From: Rhizobium sullae
Lineage (GTDB): Bacteria > Pseudomonadota > Alphaproteobacteria > Rhizobiales > Rhizobiaceae
DNA length: 64,000 nt
Assembly: GCF_025200715.1 (NCBI RefSeq)
Contig: NZ_CP104145.1
Span: 186,001 to 250,000 of the forward strand
Direction of reading: 5' to 3'
The notes below the pieces were generated by a model. The model did not search any database. It was given only the letters and a program-made list of their open reading frames with translations, and was not told the DNA's origin. A program made the position numbers and the translations under genes. Shown piece by piece: positions 27,277 through 36,329 of this stretch (positions within the stretch are counted from its first letter, which is position 1; each line of letters begins with the position of its first letter).

Positions 27277-27375
27277 ATTCCCTCCGACAAATCAAAGACA
27301 GGAGGAGGGGATCACAGAAGCTCTAAAAAAGAATCCTCACGCGGATTCTGCTTTCATCGGACGCGCTCTAGCTCA

Positions 27376-27423
27376 ATCCATCGCGCGAATGGGTGCTATG
27401 AAAACAAACGATTTTACCGTGTT
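27376..27423 (+). promoter_or_regulatory. nod box upstream of unknown acidic gene
   Basis: Distal half ATCCATCGCGCGAATGGG and core ATGAAAACAAACGATTTTAC then CGTGTT. It is similar to the box upstream of nodA. The next gene on this strand starts 123 bp downstream at 27547. Confidence 0.8.
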
Positions 27424-27546
27424 GCTCAATGCAGATAAGACGACTGCACCTGACCTGCATCGATCTCGTCGCGGTTTGATCTTGTGACGAGGCCTATGGG
27501 GTTGGGCATGAAGCCCCTATCCCGAAAACAGAAAAGGAGTTACGAC

Positions 27547-27954
27547 ATGCATAACCCTATAGACCCAGACTTGGAGGACCTTTTTCGAGAGATTTGGGAA
27601 CCGTCGCCCGAGGACGCGGTACGGTTGCTCGGGGATGAGCGCTTTGAAGTCCCTGTGGATATGAAGCCGGACGAGTCAGACTTGGAGGACCTTCTTCCAG
27701 TATGGAAGTTGCCCGATCCCCGGTCGCTCGACGATGAGGGCTCTGACTTCCCTGTGGACCTCTTCGAATTCAAGTCGTTCCAAACTAAGTCCGCTGCGGA
27801 TTCCGTGCTGCCGAGCGTCAGCGAGGCTCGGGACTTACACTATCGACTGGGACTGGGCGACGACGCGCCTTCTCCAGGAGCACCCCAAGACGACGGTTGC
27901 GAGCTGTGCGCGGATTGGTTCAGCGCACATTCTCACACAGACTGGCTTATCTGA
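27547..27954 (+). CDS. unknown acidic protein with internal repeat, nod-box linked
   Basis: 135 residues, no family recognised. The first ~75 residues are two imperfect repeats of about 37: DPDLEDLFREIWE...FEVPVDMK and ESDLEDLLPVWKL...DFPVDLFEFK. The underlying DNA repeats CAGACTTGGAGGACCTT at 27566 and 27677. It is strongly acidic, has no signal peptide or membrane segment, and contains two Cys near the end (GCELCADW). The start at 27547 has GGAG seven bases upstream. A nod box lies 123 bp upstream and an IS6 fragment begins 66 bp downstream, so it is a one-gene transcription unit. It might be a symbiosis-specific cytosolic or exported protein; function cannot be named. Confidence 0.6.
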   Translation: MHNPIDPDLEDLFREIWEPSPEDAVRLLGDERFEVPVDMKPDESDLEDLLPVWKLPDPRSLDDEGSDFPVDLFEFKSFQTKSAADSVLPSVSEARDLHYRLGLGDDAPSPGAPQDDGCELCADWFSAHSHTDWLI

Positions 27955-28020
27955 GCGGTCGATCGTGTGGACGCCACCGAGCAGTGCCGAGGCTCACTTC
28001 TCGAAATTAGGTCTCGATCC

Positions 28021-28258
28021 GGTGATGTCACGTTGTCAGCGGCTTAACGGTTGTCTGGTAATAGGTTGGGATGAACAGTCCGGCCGTAAGCTACAAGAAC
28101 CACCGCTTTCCACCGCAGATCATCGCGCGTGCGGTCTGGCTGTATTTTCGGTTCCCTTTGAGCCTGAGGATGGTCGAGGAGATGCTGCTGGAGCGCGGTA
28201 TCGTCGTCTCCCATGAGACGATCCGGAGATGGGGTCGCAAATTCGGAACGGCTTATGC
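28021..28258 (+). mobile_element. IS6-family element, copy 4 (5' half)
   Basis: Starts GGTGATGTCACGTTGTCAGC and encodes the first ~62 residues of the transposase from 28071, then breaks at CTTATGC where an IS21-type terminus begins. Together with 28329-28904 it makes one whole IS6 copy split by an IS21-family insertion. Confidence 0.85.
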
Positions 28259-28328
28259 TGCGGGTTTCGGTAATTCGCGGACAGGGGTTCCATTGAATCC
28301 CGGACAGCGATTTCACTAAATCCGGGAC
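28259..28328. mobile_element. IS21-family terminal fragment
   Basis: 70 bp starting TGCGGGTTTCGG, matching the terminal pattern of the IS21 element that begins at 28905 (TGCGGATTTCGG), with the internal motif ATCCCGGACAG repeated. It ends at TCCGGGAC where an IS6 end begins. Confidence 0.65.
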
Positions 28329-28904
28329 GGCGATGTCACGTTATTTGATCAAGGTCGGAACAAGGCGCTTGTGTGAGACGTCAGGCGGTTGCGCCGGTCA
28401 CGGCTTTCCACTGCGCCATTGAGCGGATCCGATGGATGTGGATGGCGAGGGCTGAGTTTTTCTGGTGCGGGGGGACGAAGAGATTTCGGAGTGCCGAAAA
28501 GATCGATATGAACCGTTGCAAGCCGCCGACGGATCGAAATCCCTGCATCATCCGCTCCCGTTTTCGAAGCGGCACGTGAGAATTCTCGGCCCGATTGTTC
28601 AGGCCCTTGTGCGATCGATGTTCGACGGCGGGCATCACCTCCCGTCTTGCAGCACCATATGAGCGCAATTTGTCGGTGACGATCCGCTTCGGCGTCAGGC
28701 CTTGCTTCTTCAGCAGCCTGACCAGCAATCGCCTGGCGGCTTGGGTATCGCGGCGGGCTTGAACGATCTCGTCGAGAACGTAACCGTCTTGGTCAACGGC
28801 ACGCCAGAGCCAATGTTTGCGGCCGCCGATGGAAATCACCACCTCGTCCAGATGCCAGATATCCTTTCGCGAAGGCCTCTTTCTGCACAACTGCCTGGCA
28901 TAAG
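28329..28904 (-). mobile_element. IS6-family element, copy 5 (3' half, inverted relative to copy 4)
   Basis: Starts GGCGATGTCACGTT and carries the C-terminal ~169 residues of the transposase (28890-28381 on the minus strand), stopping at GGCATAAG where the IS21 element starts. The break point shares CTTATGC with copy 4, consistent with a 7-bp target duplication made by IS21. Confidence 0.85.
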
Positions 28905-29010
28905 TGCGGATTTCGGATTAACGGGACAGCGATTCCGGTAAATCCCGGACAGTCGTTTCACTAGATCCCGGACAGTCTCGCGGGATCGACTTTCGTTCGC
29001 CTGGTTGATG

Positions 29011-29787
29011 TCATTGGTTATTGATTTCGGCGTTTCGCGCTTCGGTCAAGAGCGGTCGTGGTTTTTGCCTCCTCATGCTGTCTCCCTCGAGCGCAATTCG
29101 ATGGGCGTTATGGACGATACGATCGAGGATGGCGTCAGCGATCGTCGGTTCCCCGATCATCTCGTGCCACTGGGCCACGGGCAGTTGGGCGGTGATCAGA
29201 GTGGATTTCCTGCAGTAGCGCTCTTCGAAGATTTCCAGGAGATCGAGCCGCTGCTGATCGCTGAGCGCATGGGTTCCCCAATCGTCGAGGATGAGCAATT
29301 GGACGCGCGCCAGTTTGTCGAGCAATCGGGGAAACCGACCGTCGAGGCGTGCCAGCGCCAAATCCTCGAAGAGACGAGGCATGCGGACGTAGAGAACGGA
29401 ATAATCGAGGCGGGCCGCCTGCCGTCCGATGGCGCAGGCAAGCCAGGTTTTGCCCGTTCCCGTTTGACCGGTCAGGATCAGGTGCTCATGGGCTTTCAAC
29501 CATTCGCCTTGGGCCAGCGAGAGAAGCTGTCGGCGATCGAAGCCGCGCTGGGCGGCGAAGTCGATATTCTCGATGCAAGCGTCGGGGAAGCGCAGTTTGG
29601 CGCTTGCAAGCCGGTTGGTCAGGCGCTTGTCGCCGCGCACGGCCATCTCCCGGTCGAGCATCAGACCCAGCCATTCATCGCGGTTGAGATCGCTGCCCTC
29701 AGTTTGATTGGCCAGTTCGCGATAAGCTGCCGCCATGCCGGATAGACCGAGTGCGTGCATCTGGTCGAGGGTTGGATGTGTGAGCAT
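29011..29787 (-). CDS. istB: IstB-like ATPase of IS21-family element
   Basis: 258-residue AAA+ ATPase that assists the IstA transposase. Walker [20 protein letters not shown] is near residue 100, Walker B LLILDDWG near 170. It is 18 bp downstream of istA. Intact length for the family. Confidence 0.92.
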   Translation of the reverse strand: MLTHPTLDQMHALGLSGMAAAYRELANQTEGSDLNRDEWLGLMLDREMAVRGDKRLTNRLASAKLRFPDACIENIDFAAQRGFDRRQLLSLAQGEWLKAHEHLILTGQTGTGKTWLACAIGRQAARLDYSVLYVRMPRLFEDLALARLDGRFPRLLDKLARVQLLILDDWGTHALSDQQRLDLLEIFEERYCRKSTLITAQLPVAQWHEMIGEPTIADAILDRIVHNAHRIALEGDSMRRQKPRPLLTEARNAEINNQ

Positions 29788-29805
29788 GTGAGTGTCTTCC
29801 TTTCT

Positions 29806-31359
29806 TCACTGGTAATAGGAGCTGCCGCGGATGTTGCCATGCGCCGGGGCTGGCTTGACCGGCTCGGCGACAGGCGGCGCCTGATCGAGGCCGGATTTGA
29901 GGATGGTGCTGACGGAGGAATAGCTGAGCGCATTGATGGTCAGTGCCCGAGCGCACGCGGCTTCAAGACGCTCAGGCCCGTACCGGCGCGCGAGCGATAG
30001 AACGCCTTGAGCGGCGCGGTATCCCTGCTGGGGATGGGGCCTGTCGCGCATCAGCCGCTCGATCAGGATTGCAGCGTTGCGGCCAATCTTTGCAGCCTGC
30101 TTGATGAGGCTCGCCGGCGTCGTGTTGGCATAGTGCTGATGTGTCTTCGGCATGTGCTCGTTGACGGTGACATGACCAGCCCGCTGCGACGTCCGGCGGT
30201 GGCTGGCGACGCGTTGGTGATCATGGAAGATCTCGACGATCCGGCTTGTGAGCCGGACATCGACCTGGCGGCCGATCAGGCGGTGCGGCACGGAATAGAA
30301 AGCCTTGTCGACTTCGACATGGTAGTCGGGATGAACCTTTGCCGATTTCCATTCGGAATATTCGAATGCGGTTGCCGGCAAGGGTGCAAGCGCTTCGCGT
30401 TCGATCTCCTCGAAGAGCTGACGTCGGGATTTGCCAACCCGTCGCATCGACCGGTTATTGAGATCGTTGAGAAGCTGGCTGATCCGCACGTTGAGATCGA
30501 CGAGGCTGAAGAAGCGGTCGTTTCTCAGCCGCGCCAGGATCCAGCGCTCAACGATGAGAACGCTGCCTTCGACCTTTGCCTTGTCCTTCGGCCGTTTTGG
30601 ACGGGTCGGCAGGATCGTCGTGTCGTAATGCTCGGCGAATGCTGCAAAAGTGGCGTTGATGGTCGGCTCAAACCACAAGGGCTTGGCAACACCGGCCTTG
30701 AGGTTGTCGCAGACGATCGCTTTCGTCACGCCACCGAAGAAGCTCAGCGCCCGTTGCTGACCCTCGATCCAGTCCGGCAGCCGTTGAGTGAAGCTTGCAT
30801 AGGCGAAGGTGTACAAGGAGGCCGGCAGAACCGCGACGAAGATCTGCGCCGACCGGATCTCGCCCGTCGCCGGATCGATCACCGGGACGGTGTGGCCGGC
30901 GTAGTCGGTCTGCATCGCCGCGCCGGCAGTGTGGCGATTGCGGAAGGTGGCGCTGGCGCGCTGTTCGAAAGCGGCGAAACGCTCGCAGAACCAGGTGTAT
31001 CCGTAACCGTTGGGGTGCCGCTCGCGATATTCCTGCCACAACAGCGTCAGCGTCACGCCCTTTCGCTTCAGTTCACTGGCGATCTTGCCCCAGTCGGGCT
31101 CGTGCATGTCCTGGGGCGGGCGGCCGCGACGATGGAACAGGCGGCGCTGCAAAACAGCGTCCTCGTCAAGCCCAGGCGGCAACGGCCAGCCCGTCAGCCC
31201 GGCCTCACGCGCCCGCAACAGATAGGTCGAAATGGTCGTTTTGCTGATCTTCAGCCGTTCCGATATCGCACGAACCGAAAGCCCCTGTTCGTGCGTCAGC
31301 CGCAATATCGATCGAATGTCCTTCACACTCGTAAGCCTCGCCTGCTTCCGTCTCGCCAT
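29806..31359 (-). CDS. istA: IstA transposase of IS21-family element
   Basis: 517-residue DDE transposase. An N-terminal helix-turn-helix (LTHEQGLSVRAISERLKISK), then the core with TDYAGHTVPVIDPATGE, FFGGVTKAIVCDNLKAGV (second Asp) and RPKRPKDKAKVEGSV (Glu). The C-terminal domain includes YHVEVDKAFYSVPH. Intact. Confidence 0.92.
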   Translation of the reverse strand: MARRKQARLTSVKDIRSILRLTHEQGLSVRAISERLKISKTTISTYLLRAREAGLTGWPLPPGLDEDAVLQRRLFHRRGRPPQDMHEPDWGKIASELKRKGVTLTLLWQEYRERHPNGYGYTWFCERFAAFEQRASATFRNRHTAGAAMQTDYAGHTVPVIDPATGEIRSAQIFVAVLPASLYTFAYASFTQRLPDWIEGQQRALSFFGGVTKAIVCDNLKAGVAKPLWFEPTINATFAAFAEHYDTTILPTRPKRPKDKAKVEGSVLIVERWILARLRNDRFFSLVDLNVRISQLLNDLNNRSMRRVGKSRRQLFEEIEREALAPLPATAFEYSEWKSAKVHPDYHVEVDKAFYSVPHRLIGRQVDVRLTSRIVEIFHDHQRVASHRRTSQRAGHVTVNEHMPKTHQHYANTTPASLIKQAAKIGRNAAILIERLMRDRPHPQQGYRAAQGVLSLARRYGPERLEAACARALTINALSYSSVSTILKSGLDQAPPVAEPVKPAPAHGNIRGSSYYQ

Positions 31360-31494
31360 TCATCAGCCCCTCGTTCAAATCGAGGCTCAGAATGGCAAAA
31401 CGGCGCGCGCGAAAGTCGATGTTTTAATCGCCGAAAGACTGTCCGGGATTTACCGGAATCGCTGTCCGCGAATTAGCGGAAATGCTGTCCCGGA

Positions 31495-32301
31495 GGCGAT
31501 GTCACGTTGTTTGATCAAGGTCGGAACAAGGCGCTTATGTGAGACGTCAGGCGGTTGCGCCGGTCACGGCTTTCCACTGCGCCATTGCGCGGATCCGATG
31601 GATGTGGATGGCGAGGGCTGAGTTTTTCTGGTGCGGGGGGACGAAGAGATTTCGGAGTGCCGAAAAGATCGATATGAACCGTTGCAAGCCGCCGACGGAT
31701 CGAAATCCCTGCATCATCCGCTCCCGTTTTCGAAGCGGCACGTGAGAATTCTCGGCCCGGTTGTTCAGGCCCTTGTGCGATCGATGTTCGACGGCGGGCA
31801 TCACCTCCCGTCTTGCAGCACCATATGAGCGCAATTTGTCGGTGACGATCCGCTTCGGCGTCAGGCCTTGCTTCTTCAGCAGCCTGACCAGCAATCGCCT
31901 GGCGGCTTGGGTATCGCGGCGGGCTTGAACGATCTCGTCGAGAACGTAACCGTCTTGGTCAACGGCACGCCAGAGCCAATGTTTGCGGCCGCCGATGGAA
32001 ATCACCACCTCGTCCAGATGCCAGATATCCTTTCGCGAAGGCCTCTTTCTGCACAACTGCCTGGCATAAGCCGTTCCGAATTTGCGACCCCATCTCCGGA
32101 TCGTCTCATGGGAGACGACGATACCGCGCTCCAGCAGCATCTCCTCGACCATCCTCAGGCTCAAAGGGAACCGAAAATACAGCCAGACCGCACGCGCGAT
32201 AATCTGCGGTGGAAAGCGGTGGTTCTTGTAGCTTACGGCCGGACTGTTCATCCCAACCCATTATCCGACAACCGTTAAGCCGCTGACAACGTGACATCAC
32301 C
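31495..32301 (-). mobile_element. IS6-family element, copy 6 (complete)
   Basis: 807 bp with both ends. The 8 bases to its left, GTCCCGGA (31487-31494), are the exact reverse complement of the 8 bases left of copy 5 (28321-28328). Confidence 0.9.
31547..32251 (-). CDS. tnp: IS6-family transposase (copy 6)
   Basis: Intact 234-residue DDE transposase with Asp80, Asp138 and Glu167, like copy 1. It starts MNSPAVSYKN. Confidence 0.9.
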   Translation of the reverse strand: MNSPAVSYKNHRFPPQIIARAVWLYFRFPLSLRMVEEMLLERGIVVSHETIRRWGRKFGTAYARQLCRKRPSRKDIWHLDEVVISIGGRKHWLWRAVDQDGYVLDEIVQARRDTQAARRLLVRLLKKQGLTPKRIVTDKLRSYGAARREVMPAVEHRSHKGLNNRAENSHVPLRKRERMMQGFRSVGGLQRFISIFSALRNLFVPPHQKNSALAIHIHRIRAMAQWKAVTGATA

Positions 32302-32368
32302 CGCAACACGCATCTGGAACAGGTCGTTATGAGTCTATGCCCTAACCGATTTCTGCCGATTCAGAAAC

Positions 32369-34423
32369 TCACCGGACGGACACTTGATCCGGCGTTTTAT
32401 CGCAGTTTCGGTGGACGTGAACAGCTCGTGAGGGATGCAACCGAACGAGGCGCTGCTCCCACAGTCGTTGCAGGCCCTTCATCAGACCTTCACGCTTAGC
32501 CTGATGCGGCCCAATTGCATCGAGGAGATCTCCAAGCACGGATTCACCCTCAATCCGCATCAGCAGATCAAACAAGTCATGTGAAATTCGCACACTGTCA
32601 CGGTTGGAGTGGCTCGTACGGATCTCGCAGACTGTCTCCTGACGATCTACCGCTGTATAAGCGCGGACTTGATGGAGCGACATATAAGGCGGCAATGAAA
32701 CCGCGAGCGCAGTCCAATCCTGCAGCGTTGCGGCCCGCTTTTTGACCAGGAACGGCCCGACCACAAGTCCATCCAGCTCTGTCGTCAAAAATGTGGCAAT
32801 CGCGTCTGCAACCGAATCCACGATCGGTTCGGCATTGTTGTTAAAGGACGTATTAAGCAAAATTGGGGTGCCTGTCCGCTTCTTGAATGCATTGATGAGC
32901 TCCCAGTAAGCGGGATTGGCGTTGCGCGATACTGTTTGCAGGCGAGCCGTACCGTCGACGTGCGTAATAGCACCGAGCAAGGCGCGTTTTGAGTCACGCA
33001 CGCGAACGACGAAATTCATGAATGGAAATTCGTCCCTGCCATCCGGGAGGTCGAAGAATTCGCTCGCGTCTTCTTGCAGCACAGATGGCGCGAACGGCCG
33101 ATAGCCTTCGCGCTTCTTGACCATCGCATTGATCCGGTCCTTGTTTGCGGCCGGCCGAGGGTCGGCAAGAATGCTACGGTTGCCCAGCGCACGTGGCCCG
33201 AACTCCGAACGACCCTGCACCCAACCGATCACGGCGCCGTCGGCGATCCAGTCGGCTGCACTAGTTGCCACGTCATCAGAGCGTTCAACCTGGAGATGTC
33301 CGGCCCATGCATTCAGTTCCTGCTGCACGGCGCAGTCGCTGCCGAGATCAGGACCCCAATAGACCTCCTGCAGTCGCTCTCGGGGCGCGGGACGGCCCAT
33401 CTCGTTAGACACCATCAGCGCAGCGCCTAAGGCACAACCGGCGTCGTGAGACGCGGGTTGCACGAAGATGTCTTCGAAAAGCCCTGAATACAGCAGCTTA
33501 CCGTTCATCGTGCAGTTGTGGGCTACCCCCCCAGCCAGACACAACCGCTTCATACCGGTGGCCTCACGGTGATGCCGGAGAATGTGGAACACGATCCGCT
33601 CCAGCGTTTCCTGCAGTGATGCACTCACATCTCGATGCTGCTGGGTAAACGGCATCCCCTTTCGCCTGACCTCGATATTGCGGAGCAACGCCGGACCGAT
33701 GCGGTCGAGATAAACACGGTAGCCACCGTTGGCGGAGAGGTCGTAAAAGTGCTCGAAGAGCTCGCGATAGGGCGCGGGATCGCCGTAGGGGGCGAGTCCC
33801 ATCACCTTATATTCATCGAACATGCCGTAGCCGAGATAACGGATCGTCTCGAGATAAAACAGTCCAAGAGAATTGTTCTCGGGAAAAGCTTCCAGTTGCG
33901 TAATTTCTGTGCCAGCTCCTACTGCCAAGAGTCCCGATAGAAAATCACCACAGCCATCAATTGCTAGAATGAGACTCTGATCGAAGCCCGACATTGCAAA
34001 AGCGCTCACGGCGTGCGCCTGATGATGACTCACGAATGAAATACGCGAACCGTCCAACTTAGTACCGAACTCACGCGCTAACAGATCCTGCACCAACACT
34101 TTAGCATCCGGAATGGAGAGAATGTCCGGATGGGAATTGGACATCTCACCAACCATGGCGTTGACATAGGGCTCGCTAGCGTAGATCGCGAGACGATCAA
34201 TGTCGCTGAGCTGAATCCCCGCCGCTGAAAGACAGTATTGAATCGAACGACTTGGGAGCTTGTTGGAGTGTTTGATCCGATTGAGGCGTTCCTCTTCTAC
34301 GGCGGCTATCACCTGTCCGTCTCGAACGAGCACCGCGGCGCCATCGTGCACAGAGGTGTTCGGAAGCTCGAATCGGTTTTCATGGACTTGGTCAAGTCCG
34401 CCGCTAATCCCTAGAAAAAGCAT
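32369..34423 (-). CDS. nolO: NolO/NodU-type Nod factor carbamoyltransferase
   Basis: 684 residues; length and sequence fit NolO (about 680; 3-O-carbamoylation of the non-reducing end) better than NodU (about 560). It would use carbamoyl phosphate and ATP. An N-terminal Kae1-like domain has GISGG, HDGAAVLVRDGQVIAAVEEE, the metal site SHHQAHAVSAF and AIDGCGDF; LCLAGGVAHNCTMNGKLL follows. The C-terminal carbamoyltransferase part has WVQGRSEFGPRALGNRSIL, GYRPFAPSVL and LLNTSFNNN. About 120 extra residues end the protein. ATG at 34423 has GGAG six bases upstream; a GTG at 34435 is the alternative. A nod box on the same strand lies 770 bp upstream. NodU versus NolO cannot be settled without alignment. 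Confidence 0.85.
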   Translation of the reverse strand: MLFLGISGGLDQVHENRFELPNTSVHDGAAVLVRDGQVIAAVEEERLNRIKHSNKLPSRSIQYCLSAAGIQLSDIDRLAIYASEPYVNAMVGEMSNSHPDILSIPDAKVLVQDLLAREFGTKLDGSRISFVSHHQAHAVSAFAMSGFDQSLILAIDGCGDFLSGLLAVGAGTEITQLEAFPENNSLGLFYLETIRYLGYGMFDEYKVMGLAPYGDPAPYRELFEHFYDLSANGGYRVYLDRIGPALLRNIEVRRKGMPFTQQHRDVSASLQETLERIVFHILRHHREATGMKRLCLAGGVAHNCTMNGKLLYSGLFEDIFVQPASHDAGCALGAALMVSNEMGRPAPRERLQEVYWGPDLGSDCAVQQELNAWAGHLQVERSDDVATSAADWIADGAVIGWVQGRSEFGPRALGNRSILADPRPAANKDRINAMVKKREGYRPFAPSVLQEDASEFFDLPDGRDEFPFMNFVVRVRDSKRALLGAITHVDGTARLQTVSRNANPAYWELINAFKKRTGTPILLNTSFNNNAEPIVDSVADAIATFLTTELDGLVVGPFLVKKRAATLQDWTALAVSLPPYMSLHQVRAYTAVDRQETVCEIRTSHSNRDSVRISHDLFDLLMRIEGESVLGDLLDAIGPHQAKREGLMKGLQRLWEQRLVRLHPSRAVHVHRNCDKTPDQVSVR

Positions 34424-35192
34424 CTGTTTCTCCACATTGTGACGGGAAAGCCAAACTGGCCTCCTCAGACTGTTTCCGTATAAGAAGGCCGTGTTGCCGC
34501 TTGCTGCTGCAAACGCCTGTTTCGGACATCATCGGCCTCAAAAGAGGCCTCATATCGGTCCGCCTGGATCCGCATGAGATGCTCGATCGTGGCGCCCGTG
34601 TTCCGTGACGCCGAGGAGATTGGGTGCATCTTCGAACGTTTCAGCGGCGGCCGACTTCCTGGCGATGTCGTTTTCATTTCCAGCGCGGCGTCAATGACTG
34701 CCGAGTGGCGTTATCGATGCGAACGGGCGGTTGTTCACGAATGATACCGCACCGTGGACTGGCCTGATGTCGCTACACCATCGCCAGGCGAGTGCTGCGC
34801 TGGTCGTCTGCTCCCCGGCCGCACCCGATGACGCGTTCTTTTGTGCAGGAACTCGCATAGGGCGTCGGACAAACCGGACATTGACAAGAAGCACGGCAAT
34901 ACAACATATCTGCAAATCGCGCTGATGTTGCAGGGCGACGCGTCCGGCCGGGTACCCAAGCCGCGGCCCAGACGGGACGACTACATCTGCAAAGGGCAAT
35001 AAGCCCGCCACGCGCACCCGCTGGGCAGCTGGTTCGCCGGTAAGACTTCGCAGCTCAAGAACGTGGGGGTCACGACCAGCCTCGAACCGCTCCACATGGT
35101 CGGGCAGTTGCAATTCACTTTCGTCAGGGAACATGGAGGATTTTCTCCTTATCGGTGCGCGTAAGGTGCTTTTGTCCATGCAAGATTTCGTT
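34424..35192. other. long leader between nod box and nolO, possibly decayed genes
   Basis: About 770 bp. Minus-strand open frames here (for instance one starting MFPDESELQLPDH at 35133, preceded by AAGGAG) show no family I recognise, and the reading frame changes several times. On the plus strand one short stretch reads DKKHGNTTYLQIALMLQ before a stop. It looks like degenerate coding DNA left between the promoter and nolO. Confidence 0.35.
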
Positions 35193-35240
35193 TGATTGAT
35201 GAAATCGTTTGTTTCGATCAAGCCCATCCACGTTATGAAT
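35193..35240 (-). promoter_or_regulatory. nod box upstream of nolO
   Basis: Minus-strand distal half ATTCATAACGTGGATGGG and core ATCGAAACAAACGATTTCAT followed by CAATC. It reads toward nolO. One base in the ATTTTAC part is changed (ATTTCAT). Confidence 0.75.
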
Positions 35241-35251
35241 GACTGCCGGAC

Positions 35252-35266
35252 ATGCGCTTCAAAGGG
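35252..35266 (+). pseudogene. nodD: nodD 5' stub beside nod box of nolO
   Basis: ATGCGCTTCAAAGGG encodes MRFKG, the NodD start, then similarity ends and a stop follows four codons later. It faces away from nolO and lies 11 bp beyond the nod box, the standard nodD position. Confidence 0.5.
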
Positions 35267-35365
35267 CAAAAGGCTAGCTAGATGTGAGCTTTCAGTAGGT
35301 TGTCCATCCGGCCCAGACCGGGAAAGCTGAGGTTGTCGAAGCTTCAGTGATTCTCGGAGGACCGG

Positions 35366-36315
35366 ATGAACATCCACAAGAATGCCCGGCTGACGCCGCG
35401 CGGTCGAGAGCGAATTGTAAGGCAGGTAGAGAGCGGGCAGACGCCGGAGGCCGTGGCCAAAGCCGCAGGCGTCTGTCTGCGGACCATTCGGAAGTGGATA
35501 GACCGATATCGCCGCGAAGGATTGGCAGGATTGCATGATCGCTCCTCCCGGCCTCATCGACTGCGCCGGCCGACGCCTGCGGCGATAGTCGAAACGATCG
35601 AACGGCTGCGCCGCCAACGCTGGACGGGCAAACAGATCGCCGCTGAGGCCGGCGTCTCGCCAGCGACGGTGAGCCGTATTCTGCGCCGGTTGGGCTTGAA
35701 TAAGCTGAGCGCGTTGGAGCCGGAGCCCGTGCGCCGCTATGAACGGGAGCATCCCGGCGAACTCATTCATCTTGATATCAAGAAGCTCGGCCGGATCGGC
35801 TCCGTCGGACACCGCATCACCGGACGACAAACTGGCATGGTCAACCGTCACATCGGCATTGGCTGGGAGTTCGTCCATGTCTGCATCGACGATGCCTCGC
35901 GCGGCGCTTTCGTCCAAGTTATGCCCGACCAGCGCAAGAAGAGCGCTGTCGCCTTCCTTGAGGCCGCCGTTGCTTATTACGCCAGTCTCGGCGTCAAAGT
36001 GCAGCGAGTGATGACCGACAACGGTTCCTGCTACCGGTCAAAGACTTTTCGGGCAGCCTGCAAGCGTCTCGGCCTGCGCCAGATCTTCACCAAGCCCTAT
36101 ACTCCCAGGACCAACGGGAAAGCCGAGCGCTTCATTCAGACAAGCTTGCGCGAATGGGCCTACGCTCGCGCCTACAACCTCAGACGAACGCACCGCCGAA
36201 CTGCCGCGATGGCTTCACCGCTACAATTGGCATAGACCTCATGGCAGTATCGGCTCAAAACCACCTATCAGCCGACTCGGTCTGACCGGGAACAACCTGT
36301 TGAGGCTCCACAGCT
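35366..36315 (+). pseudogene. IS481-family transposase, frameshifted near C-terminus
   Basis: Two helix-turn-helix segments (TPEAVAKAAGVCLRTIRKWI; AAEAGVSPATVSRILRRLGL) and a DDE core (ELIHLDIKKLGRI, RVMTDNGSCYRS, YTPRTNGKAERFIQ). The frame runs to 36235, but the conserved tail (RYNWHRPHGSIGSKPPISRL) appears in another frame from about 36200, so a one-base change near 36180 shifts the last ~40 residues. Confidence 0.8.
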
Positions 36316-36329
36316 AGAGCATCGTACGA

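Larger units (their letters stand above)
26323..27368 (-). mobile_element. IS630-family element with TA target duplication
   Basis: Inverted ends GAGCACGTCC (26323) and GGACGCGCTC (ending 27368) are each flanked by TA (26321-26322 and 27369-27370), the family's target duplication. Length 1046 bp. The right end stops only 7 bp before a nod box. Confidence 0.8.
28905..31494 (-). mobile_element. IS21-family element
   Basis: About 2.6 kb with istA and istB on the minus strand. The left end is TGCGGATTTCGG with nested copies of ATCCCGGACAG; the right end near 31440-31494 carries the same internal repeats in inverse orientation and abuts IS6 copy 6 at 31495. It interrupts an IS6 copy. Confidence 0.85.

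Noticed and set aside
29005..29745. Long plus-strand frames opposite istB, and similar ones opposite istA (30007-31476)
   Set aside because: They mirror the codons of intact transposition genes on the other strand in GC-rich DNA and show no protein family of their own.
34691..35917. 408-codon minus-strand frame spanning the nolO leader, a nod box and the IS481 transposase
   Set aside because: Crosses a promoter and the antisense of a transposase; composition is that of non-coding frame. Only the part near 35133 might hold a decayed start.
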